Origin: a virus
IMG/VR virus record: IMGVR_UViG_3300029957_000005
Location: 64,001-128,000 of that record
Length of the DNA stretch: 64,000 nt
Strand: one strand, 5' to 3'
The position numbers and the translations under genes were made by a program. The notes below the pieces were generated by a model. It was not told where the DNA came from. It did no database searches and saw only the letters and a program-made list of their open reading frames with translations. Shown piece after piece: positions 59,389-64,000 of this stretch. The first letter of the stretch is position 1; each line of letters begins with the position of its first letter.

Positions 59389-59416
59389 AGTATAAACTGA
59401 TTCCTGCAGGAGTAAA
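59389..59416 (-). promoter_or_regulatory. Early sigma70-like promoter
   Basis: TTTACT (59416-59411), 16 bp, TATACT (59394-59389). Reads into 59357-56681. Confidence 0.7.
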
Positions 59417-59532
59417 TACGGAATTTGCGCATTCCCGCACTTTTCTGATAGGAACCATTTTCCTGAGGAAAAGAGAGATCCTACTCCGCCTATCCGCCGC
59501 CTGTCATACTTCCTGTCGGAGGTGTAGCTCTC

Positions 59533-59898
59533 TCAACCGAAGATCCGATAGACCTCTTCCTTGGGAACTCCGGTCAGACGACAGGCGGACTCGATTGCGT
59601 CCTCGATCCGATGACCTCCCCAGATGTCTCCGGGAACCTGCTTCTGGCGGTTGACCAGAAAATTGAAGAGAGTCGTGATGTCGTCGACGCGATCGATCTT
59701 GGCGATCTGGGTCTGATCGAGAATGGTGAAATAGGACTTCATCCATCCATTCGGAAGTCCGCGGTCATCCTTTTCGACCCAATAGCTCTTCGGATGCTCT
59801 GGATCGTCTTCTAGATTGTAGATCTTTCCGACTGTCCAGGCACCCTCGGTACCTCCCTTCGGCATCTTTCCGTCGATACCCATGAACACAGCGTACAT
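59533..59898 (-). CDS. Early protein, unknown
   Basis: 121 aa from ATG at 59898 (AAGGAAG upstream; TGAGATG junction). MYAVFMGIDGKMPKGGTEGA start, helical C-terminus. Unknown. Confidence 0.6.
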   Translation of the reverse strand: MYAVFMGIDGKMPKGGTEGAWTVGKIYNLEDDPEHPKSYWVEKDDRGLPNGWMKSYFTILDQTQIAKIDRVDDITTLFNFLVNRQKQVPGDIWGGHRIEDAIESACRLTGVPKEEVYRIFG

Positions 59899-59899
59899 C

Positions 59900-60238
59900 T
59901 CAGTCTTCCTTCTTTTCGTTTGAAACCAGGCACATCGGGCGATAGCGCTTGCGATCTCCCATACCCAACCAGCTCGGCATCTCGTCGATGGCTTTCTGGC
60001 ACTCGTCCTCGGTGCGATAGAACTTGTCACCGTGGGAAACGTGGGCGATGCTTCCGGCTGAGTTGTTCATCGAGAGGTACATCACCCAGATCTCGTCCGG
60101 GAGAGGAGCGAGCTTCGGAGGCTTGGGCTTCTTGATCCTCGGAGTCCTCTGTCTCTTGGGCTCCTCGCGGTGCGGGCAGTAGGTCATTCCACACGACGAG
60201 GGGTCAGGCTCTCTCAAACACCAGGCGCACTGTTTCAT
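59900..60238 (-). CDS. Small zinc-finger-like protein
   Basis: 112 aa from ATG at 60238 (AAGGAG upstream). CAWCLREPDPSSCGMTYC gives C4, C7, C16 and C21, a plausible zinc site, followed by a Pro/Lys-rich linker. Unknown. Confidence 0.6.
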   Translation of the reverse strand: MKQCAWCLREPDPSSCGMTYCPHREEPKRQRTPRIKKPKPPKLAPLPDEIWVMYLSMNNSAGSIAHVSHGDKFYRTEDECQKAIDEMPSWLGMGDRKRYRPMCLVSNEKKED

Positions 60239-60248
60239 TTTCGGCTCC

Positions 60249-60443
60249 TTAGCGGTTCTGCATCCAGACGGCTGCTTCGAACTTCGACATCTCGCGGTTG
60301 ACCCACTTCTTGAAGGGATGCCGCTGACCAGGTCCGGGTTCGTTGTCGTTCTCACACATGGCTTCACCGGACTGGCGGAACTGGCAGTGCATTCCCTTAC
60401 GCTCGGCTTCCGTGCGATTTGAAAAGTGCTGCTGGTTTCTCAT
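60249..60443 (-). CDS. Small early protein, unknown
   Basis: 64 aa (MRNQQHFSNRTEAERKGMHC). Three His and two Cys. First gene after the promoter at 60477-60504. Confidence 0.55.
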   Translation of the reverse strand: MRNQQHFSNRTEAERKGMHCQFRQSGEAMCENDNEPGPGQRHPFKKWVNREMSKFEAAVWMQNR

Positions 60444-60476
60444 TTCCGTAACTCCAGTGCATTTCTTATGTTTTCC

Positions 60477-60504
60477 ACTCTATACTGATTCCTCGGGATG
60501 TAAA
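60477..60504 (-). promoter_or_regulatory. Early sigma70-like promoter
   Basis: TTTACA (60504-60499), 16 bp, TAGAGT (60482-60477). It begins just after the terminator at 60507-60540. Reads into 60443-59533. Confidence 0.75.
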
Positions 60505-60506
60505 CA

Positions 60507-60540
60507 GCAAAAAGGAGAGAACCGAAAGGTTCTCTCCTTT
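60507..60540 (-). terminator. Intrinsic terminator after the DRHAAT copy 2 gene
   Basis: AAAGGAGAGAACC stem, TTTC loop, GGTTCTCTCCTTTTT on the minus strand. Ends transcription of 61021-60563 immediately before the next early promoter. Confidence 0.85.
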
Positions 60541-60562
60541 GAAGGGACTTCTCCGCTTCCCG

Positions 60563-61021
60563 TTACCTGGCGGAGAAGTCGTAGAATTGATCTCGAACAC
60601 CGATGACCAGGGCGGGGAAGTTCCGGGCGGTGACGACTCGACCGTTTTCGTTGATCTGGGCTCCGACCCAGCGACCGTTCTTGAAGCGGTAGGTGTAGGC
60701 TCGACCGTTCGGGTTCGCTTGATAGTCGTAGTGCTGGTCGAAGCTCGGACCGTTCTTGTCCGTTCGCTTGGCGACGTCTTCCTGGACCCGGATCATCGAG
60801 ACGTTCTTGAACTCGGTGACCTCGACGATGGTCGCGGCATGTCGGTCCTTGTAGTAGCAGAGGGTGGCACCCATTCCGACGAGGGGTTCGACTCCATGGA
60901 CCGAGAGAAGCATGGCATTCGAGACCGTGTTCTTGGTCGGCTCGAAGACGAACTTCCGGGCAGGCTCCTTCTGAGAGCGAGAGGTCTTGCGGTTCGAATT
61001 GTGCTGAGTCAGTGCGTTCAT
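60563..61021 (-). CDS. Small DRHAAT-type protein, copy 2
   Basis: 152 aa from ATG at 61021 (AAGGAG 8 nt upstream; the ATG two codons earlier is too close to it). Basic, Ser/Lys-rich N-terminal ~40 residues, then VGMGATLCYYKDRHAATIVE and DQFYDFSAR, parallel to the gene at 58634-58978. Single-gene operon between promoter 61078-61105 and terminator 60507-60540. Function unknown. Confidence 0.65.
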   Translation of the reverse strand: MNALTQHNSNRKTSRSQKEPARKFVFEPTKNTVSNAMLLSVHGVEPLVGMGATLCYYKDRHAATIVEVTEFKNVSMIRVQEDVAKRTDKNGPSFDQHYDYQANPNGRAYTYRFKNGRWVGAQINENGRVVTARNFPALVIGVRDQFYDFSAR

Positions 61022-61077
61022 GATCATTACTCCTTACTGGTTGATGATGATAGGCTACTCACATATTCACAATTCAT

Positions 61078-61105
61078 AATATAATGCGTCCCCCGGGATT
61101 GTAAA
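61078..61105 (-). promoter_or_regulatory. Early sigma70-like promoter
   Basis: TTTACA (61105-61100), 16 bp, TATATT (61083-61078). Reads into 61021-60563. Confidence 0.7.
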
Positions 61106-61140
61106 CCCCGGAGGTGCAAAAAATTTTGGAAGGTTAATTT

Positions 61141-61368
61141 TCAGTGAAGGGTCGGCTTGTCCGGAAGCAGGGCAGTCCGGATGAAGTTCCGACCGAGGGA
61201 GATCCAATTTGCTGAGGAGATGGAATCAAAGGAGTCTATGAAGACCCGTGTGCGCACGCAGCGCCCCTCGTCGTCGTCGTAGGTCATCTCGTAGAAGCCG
61301 ATAGGATTGTAGTCAAGGAAGAAGTGAGGGCAGTCAACGCCCTCTATAACAGCCGCAGAAGTATGCAT
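61141..61368 (-). CDS. Small protein downstream of the tmRNA gene, unknown
   Basis: 75 aa from ATG at 61368, with GGGGACTTGG upstream; an ATG at 61389 has no Shine-Dalgarno. Acidic and aromatic (HFFLDYNPIGFYEMTYDDDE). Probably read through from the tmRNA transcript. Confidence 0.5.
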   Translation of the reverse strand: MHTSAAVIEGVDCPHFFLDYNPIGFYEMTYDDDEGRCVRTRVFIDSFDSISSANWISLGRNFIRTALLPDKPTLH

Positions 61369-61469
61369 CCAAGTCCCCGTAAAGCCCATTTTGATGTGAT
61401 GGTTGGTAACAGAATGTTTCTACCTTTTTTCCAAGGTTACGTACACTGGAAAAGTGGGCCCGTTGGGTA

Positions 61470-61627
61470 AAAAGGTGGAGCCCATACCCCTGAAGGTTAC
61501 GCCGCTAGGGCTACGCCTTCGTATGAAACGTTGTCGTTTGCATTTACAGTTTTGGCCGTGATGAAGGTACTTGCCATGCCTAGTCGCGTTCTTCTCTACC
61601 TGTGCCAATCGAGCCTAGTTCACCCCC
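61470..61627 (-). ncRNA. tmRNA coding piece (5' half with tag frame)
   Basis: Begins GGGGGTGAACTAGGCTCGAT, comparable to the D-like start of other tmRNAs (GG..TTCGACGG), continues through P2 and the resume codon, and ends after a P5-type hairpin AGCCC/GGGCT around the tag stop. Confidence 0.8.
61497..61541 (-). other. tmRNA proteolysis tag reading frame (ANDNVSYEGVALAA)
   Basis: 14 codons plus TAA, starting at resume codon GCA. With the alanine delivered by charged tmRNA the tag is AANDNVSYEGVALAA. It begins like alphaproteobacterial tags (AANDN) and ends in ALAA, the ClpXP/ClpAP degron end. Confidence 0.9.
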
Positions 61628-61701
61628 ATCAGAAACAGTGTTCAGAGGACCAGTTCCCTACATCCGTCGATATAGACCTACCGTGGTCATGACACTGCTT
61701 T

Positions 61702-61940
61702 TGGTGGAGGTGGCGGGAGTTGCACCCGCGTCTTGACACCTCTCAAGTCGACATTATACGACTATCGAACTTTATCTATTCCACGACTCCTCTGGAGGAC
61801 CTTCTTTCAATTCATCACCGCTTTTTGCTAGCATTTACGGATCAGAACCGGCCGTCCACCTCCACTCCTGCAGGAGCTTCATAGGCAGGCATCACACCCG
61901 CGGTGCATTGAAGGCCCACCAGAGGAGTCGTGGAATTAAA
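61702..61940 (-). ncRNA. tmRNA acceptor piece (tRNA-like 3' half)
   Basis: Starts shortly after the stop at 61944. A 17-bp perfect inverted repeat (TTCCACGACTCCTCTGG, with its complement at 61781-61797) probably forms the outer stem of a pseudoknot/hairpin domain. It ends T arm, CACCTCC, A, CCA, with the CCA encoded. A GGAGGTG at 61863 could mimic a 5' acceptor strand but is ascribed to this domain. Confidence 0.8.
61919..61935. repeat. Inverted repeat arm (pairs with 61781-61797)
   Basis: CCAGAGGAGTCGTGGAA on the plus strand, 17 bp, perfect complement of TTCCACGACTCCTCTGG at 61781-61797. Stem of the tmRNA acceptor piece. Confidence 0.85.
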
Positions 61941-61943
61941 CGA

Positions 61944-62135
61944 TCACCAGCCTACGCTGGTGTCGTACTTCTCGACGAGACCGTCGATCTCCGGCTTGCG
62001 GGTCAGAGGACCTTCAATCCGGACTGCATCACCCTGCTTGGTCGCACGAATCACGACTTCGGTCCCACGGTACATTTCGATGAGGGCATGAAAATTGGCT
62101 TCCGAAGTCTCGATGTAGCGAACGTAGTTAGTCAT
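61944..62135 (-). CDS. Small early protein preceding tmRNA, unknown
   Basis: 63 aa (MTNYVRYIETSEANFHALIE). Beta-alpha; unknown. Its stop lies ~4 nt before the start of the tmRNA region, so both probably share a transcript. Confidence 0.6.
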   Translation of the reverse strand: MTNYVRYIETSEANFHALIEMYRGTEVVIRATKQGDAVRIEGPLTRKPEIDGLVEKYDTSVGW

Positions 62136-62168
62136 TGATCTGCATCCCTCACTGATTTGATAAGAAGC

Positions 62169-62196
62169 ACTCTAAACTGATTCTAGGAAATGTAAA
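62169..62196 (-). promoter_or_regulatory. Early sigma70-like promoter driving the tmRNA operon
   Basis: TTTACA (62196-62191), 16 bp, TAGAGT (62174-62169). Reads into 62135 and the tmRNA. Confidence 0.75.
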
Positions 62197-62204
62197 CTGA
62201 AAAA

Positions 62205-62429
62205 TCACCAGGAATGGACGGGATCCGACTCATTCACATTTTCAGGCCCCATATCTCCGAATTGGGCCGGAGGAGTCAGGATCTGATCGAGAGTCATGAT
62301 TCTGTAGAGGCCGCCTGGACCGAGCATCGAGTGATAGACTGTTCCATCTTTCTCACGACGGGAGCCCACCAGGCTCCATCCCTCGGTCTTCCAGGCAGTC
62401 AGTATTTCGTTTGGGATAAAGTCAGACAT
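62205..62429 (-). CDS. Small protein, unknown
   Basis: 74 aa from ATG at 62429, an 8-bp overlap with the upstream membrane peptide. MSDFIPNEILTAWKTEGWSL, Pro-rich end. Unknown. Confidence 0.5.
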   Translation of the reverse strand: MSDFIPNEILTAWKTEGWSLVGSRREKDGTVYHSMLGPGGLYRIMTLDQILTPPAQFGDMGPENVNESDPVHSW

Positions 62430-62535
62430 CGAGGTACGAAAGCTCTCTATCAAGCTGGTGGAGGTAGTTGGTCACCTGAACCGCGAGGAGTCCCCAGGCG
62501 ATGATGGCGATGACGATGAGGATCTTCTTGAACAT
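62422..62535 (-). CDS. 37-aa single-helix membrane peptide
   Basis: ATG at 62535 with GGAG upstream; MFKKILIVIAIIAWGLLAVQ then a short hydrophilic tail. One transmembrane helix. Unknown; small phage peptides of this type often alter host membrane functions. Confidence 0.55.
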   Translation of the reverse strand: MFKKILIVIAIIAWGLLAVQVTNYLHQLDRELSYLDV

Positions 62536-62560
62536 GGTCTTGATCTCCGTTGATGAGACC

Positions 62561-62589
62561 AGTATAATTTGAACGGGTTAACTAAAGGT
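62561..62589 (-). promoter_or_regulatory. Possible promoter (TATACT, poor -35)
   Basis: TATACT (62566-62561) with ACCTTT 17 bp upstream, just after the ART-like gene stop. Not the usual TTTACA. Confidence 0.35.
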
Positions 62590-63287
62590 TAATTCAGGTT
62601 TCGGACGATGAATTCTTTCGAACCGAGGTTGTTGGTGATCCAGATGATCTGGGAGGTCTTGACGATCTTATCGAGGATCACGGCCTGGTCGGTCTTGGTT
62701 TTGTTGATGTGAGTGATCCATTCTTGGTCCTGCTTCAGGGAGTGGACTAGATCGTCTCCATCCGTGACGTATGACCTGTTGAGAGAATAGATGTCGTAGT
62801 AGTCTGGGTTCTTGAGCTCCGGATGCTTGTCGTTCTTCTTGTAGATCTTGCTTCGAAACTTGACGAAGCCGAATTTCTGATAGTCCTTATAGGCCTTGGC
62901 GATTTCGGCGTCCGTGATCGGGGTGTGGATCAGATCCTTCTCACCGTTCGCGGTTCTCAGACCTGCAAAACCTTCGGCAACTTTTCGATCGTCCGTCCAC
63001 GAGGACAGGAACTTATTGGCCGCGTTGAACTTGGATCCTACTGTCTCGCCTCGATACAGACGAATGGTCGAACCTAGAGTCTTTCGAATAGGAGCAAAGA
63101 CCGACTCTATCTCCTTGGCTATCGCATCGTTGTTCCGAATGGAGTTCTCTAGAGCACCTCCGACCCACTGAGATCTTTCCCAGGAGGAGATTGCATCCTT
63201 AGCCTCGTCGGACAGGGAGTTCCAAGCCTTCTTGGCCTGTCCGATGTAGGCCATCTCATTCATGAACCTCGCGAATGAGCCAGGCAT
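62589..63287 (-). CDS. ADP-ribosyltransferase-like protein
   Basis: 232 aa. The ART triad is plausible: R79 in IRLYRGE, S95/S96-x-T98 in FLSSWTDDRKVAEGFAG (the STS-like strand plus the A..FA helix), and E225 in SKEFIVRN. The residue two before E225 is Ser rather than Glu/Gln, so its target preference is uncertain. Mono-ADP-ribosylation of host proteins is done by T4 Alt/ModA; no clear similarity beyond the fold motifs. The upstream gene 63288-63455 abuts it (TAAATG) and carries a late element, so expression should be late. Confidence 0.65.
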   Translation of the reverse strand: MPGSFARFMNEMAYIGQAKKAWNSLSDEAKDAISSWERSQWVGGALENSIRNNDAIAKEIESVFAPIRKTLGSTIRLYRGETVGSKFNAANKFLSSWTDDRKVAEGFAGLRTANGEKDLIHTPITDAEIAKAYKDYQKFGFVKFRSKIYKKNDKHPELKNPDYYDIYSLNRSYVTDGDDLVHSLKQDQEWITHINKTKTDQAVILDKIVKTSQIIWITNNLGSKEFIVRNLN

Positions 63288-63455
63288 TTAGTACTTCGTG
63301 AATTTGGAACGGAGGAATGCAGAGAAAGACTCGTCATACTTCCCTTCACCTATCTTGATTGACGGATTGATCGCCATGTGGGCTGGCTTCTTCTCGTTTC
63401 TCTCGAGGCCTGTCGGGGACTTGCGGAGCTTCTGCTCCTTGAGATTCTTCTTCAT
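63288..63455 (-). CDS. Small basic protein ahead of the ART-like gene
   Basis: 55 aa (MKKNLKEQKLRKSPTGLERN...), Lys-rich with a final helical stretch. TATAGATA ends 5 nt before the ATG, so leaderless late mRNA. Stop abuts the ATG of the ART-like gene. Confidence 0.55.
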   Translation of the reverse strand: MKKNLKEQKLRKSPTGLERNEKKPAHMAINPSIKIGEGKYDESFSAFLRSKFTKY

Positions 63456-63460
63456 GCGGA

Positions 63461-63468
63461 TATCTATA
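63461..63468 (-). promoter_or_regulatory. T4-type late promoter element (TATAGATA)
   Basis: Minus-strand TATAGATA, 5 nt before ATG 63455. Confidence 0.7.
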
Positions 63469-63521
63469 GACCGGACGATTCAAGGCCCGAGTAATGATCT
63501 CGAGCAAGTTCGGTACGATAA

Positions 63522-63596
63522 TGGTGCGGGTGGAGGGACTCGAACCCTCGTCCCTGGAGTGGCGCTCCAAGATAATAACCTCTATACTACACACGC
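63522..63596 (-). tRNA. tRNA-Gly-like (anticodon GCC), atypical
   Basis: 75 nt including encoded CCA. Acceptor GCGTGTG/CACCCGC (one T-C mismatch), D region TAGTATAGAGGTTATTAT as in other Gly tRNAs, anticodon loop GCGCCAC closed by TTGGA/TCCAG, variable GGACG, T arm GAGGG-TTCGAGT-CCCTC. Position 33 would be C instead of the near-universal U. It could be a divergent tRNA-Gly or a variant with altered function. Confidence 0.75.
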
Positions 63597-63623
63597 AGTT
63601 GTTGACGATTGTCCTTTACGAGA

Positions 63624-63716
63624 ATGGCGGAAGGCATCGGTCTCGATCCGAACACCTCTTCCCGAGGTGCGATACGCTTAGCAGGCGGTCCCGGAGCCCC
63701 GTCCGGTTTACCTTCC
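63624..63716 (-). tRNA. tRNA-Ser (anticodon GCT)
   Basis: 93 nt, class II. Acceptor GGAAGGT/GCCTTCC, discriminator G and encoded CCA; D stem CCGG/CCGG with GG in the loop; anticodon loop CTGCTAA; a 6-bp long variable arm CACCTC/GAGGTG typical of tRNA-Ser. The anticodon stem has two mismatched outer pairs and the T loop begins with A instead of T, so it may be partly degenerate. Its 5' end overlaps the 3' end of the neighbouring gene by 9 bp. Confidence 0.8.
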
Positions 63717-63998
63717 TTTTGTCTTCTTGGTCACAGCCTTGGCACGATACACGGGCTTCCTGACCATCACGGTCTCACGTCTGATGGTTCCATCTCCACA
63801 GGAGCAGGGAACCCAACCCTCGGAACGATGCGCATCAGCGGACTCCAGATATGATCCGGTTCCTCCGCAGACTCCGCAGGATCTCCACTTGGATTTCGGG
63901 AGTTCGCGTGTCTCATAGAGGGCAGGCTTTATCATCACTGGTCTTTCGTAGACCGATCTCTTCACCATGGTGGCGAATATCTTCCAATCCTGCTTCAT
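63708..63998 (-). CDS. Zinc-ribbon (DnaJ-like CxxCGGTG) protein, start uncertain
   Basis: Up to 96 aa if started at 63998, 86 aa from ATG at 63968; the window ends 2 bp upstream. CGVCGGTGSYLES ... PCSCGDGTIRRE is the CxxCxGxG zinc-ribbon pattern of DnaJ-type proteins, flanked by VYERP/MIKPALYE and VMVRKPVYRA segments that look like repeats of each other. Its TAA stop lies in the acceptor stem of tRNA-Ser. Confidence 0.6.
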   Translation of the reverse strand: MKQDWKIFATMVKRSVYERPVMIKPALYETRELPKSKWRSCGVCGGTGSYLESADAHRSEGWVPCSCGDGTIRRETVMVRKPVYRAKAVTKKTKGR

Positions 63999-64000
63999 AA

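Larger units (their letters stand above)
61470..61940 (-). ncRNA. ssrA: Circularly permuted (two-piece) tmRNA gene, ssrA
   Basis: Transfer-messenger RNA, which rescues stalled ribosomes and tags the nascent peptide for proteolysis. The order is permuted: the acceptor piece (3' half, ending CCA at 61702) precedes the coding piece (5' half, starting ~61627), as in alphaproteobacterial ssrA. Acceptor evidence: T-arm GCGGGTGCAACTCCCGC and 3' end CACCTCCACCA. The 5' piece starts GGGGGTG, which pairs with CACCTCC (one G-U). P2: GCGACTA (61587-61581) pairs with TAGTCGT (61764-61758). The tag frame has the resume codon GCA in the standard TGCAAACGAC context. A 74-nt spacer (61628-61701) closed by CAGTGT/ACACTG separates the pieces and should be excised. 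Likely transcribed with the 63-aa gene from promoter 62169-62196. Ends are approximate by ~10-20 nt. Confidence 0.9.

Noticed and set aside
59456-59474. TTTTCC-TGA-GGAAAA inverted repeat after the gene at 59533
   Set aside because: Short AT-rich stem with no clear U-tract on the relevant strand; too weak to call as terminator. The ~115 bp around it hold no gene I can support.
61420-61608. 62-codon minus-strand frame across the tmRNA coding piece
   Set aside because: Wrong frame of tmRNA; the tag frame and RNA helices explain the sequence.
61702-61863. A 162-nt one-piece tRNA-like RNA starting at GGAGGTG (61863)
   Set aside because: Although GGAGGTG can pair with CACCTCC, the true 5' partner GGGGGTG at 61627 leads into a D-like segment and the tag frame; a permuted tmRNA explains everything.
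1-64000. CRISPR arrays, insertion sequences, integrase or attachment sites
   Set aside because: No regularly spaced repeats, transposase or integrase genes were seen.

Overview
The window is part of the genome of a large tailed phage (myovirus) of the T4 superfamily. Its virion genes are recognisable one by one as T4-type: gp48/54-like, gp53, a gp27-like hub, gp4, gp25, gp6, gp8-like, gp13, gp14, gp15, gp16, gp17, gp18, gp19, gp20, gp21, gp22 and gp23. The host is probably an alphaproteobacterium (inference). The main evidence is a phage-borne tmRNA gene with the circularly permuted, two-piece architecture typical of alphaproteobacterial ssrA. I cannot name the phage.

Layout. 1-9.1 kb (mostly minus strand) is a late tail-tip and lysis block: small fibre-associated proteins, a 1172-aa tail fibre, a needle protein with a muramidase-like domain and beta-helix, an OB-fold/peptidase hub protein, and an i-spanin/o-spanin pair. 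9.1-19.2 kb (minus) holds short early operons: RNA ligase, a polynucleotide kinase and a separate 3'-phosphatase, an ATP-dependent DNA ligase, a SpoT-like HD hydrolase, small membrane proteins, and a glycosyltransferase/acyltransferase pair with its own late promoter. 19.2-19.67 kb is a repeat-rich divergent spacer. 19.67-47.25 kb (plus) is the main late block, from baseplate through neck, terminase, sheath, tube and portal to capsid. It also encodes a 2H phosphoesterase resembling the anti-CBASS protein Acb1, and ends at a strong terminator. 47.3-50.7 kb (minus) is early genes of unknown function. 50.8-52.2 kb (plus) is a late pair of virion-type proteins. 52.2-64 kb (minus) is accessory genes: RlpA-like, NADAR/YbiA-like, ATP-grasp R2K, ADP-ribosyltransferase-like, many small unknowns, the permuted tmRNA, tRNA-Gly-like and tRNA-Ser genes.

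Regulation visible in the sequence. Leftward early operons carry a sigma70-like promoter, TTTACA, 16-17 bp, TAGAGT (variants TATACT, TAGAAT), often overlapping the 3' end of the upstream gene. Late genes carry a T4-type late element, NATA(A/G/T)ATA. In seven cases it lies only 4-7 nt before the start codon, so the late mRNA should be leaderless or nearly so. In others it lies 17-30 nt upstream of a normal Shine-Dalgarno. Genes are tightly coupled by ATGA, TGATG, GTGA and TTGA junctions, and several small genes of 37-58 codons fill apparent gaps.
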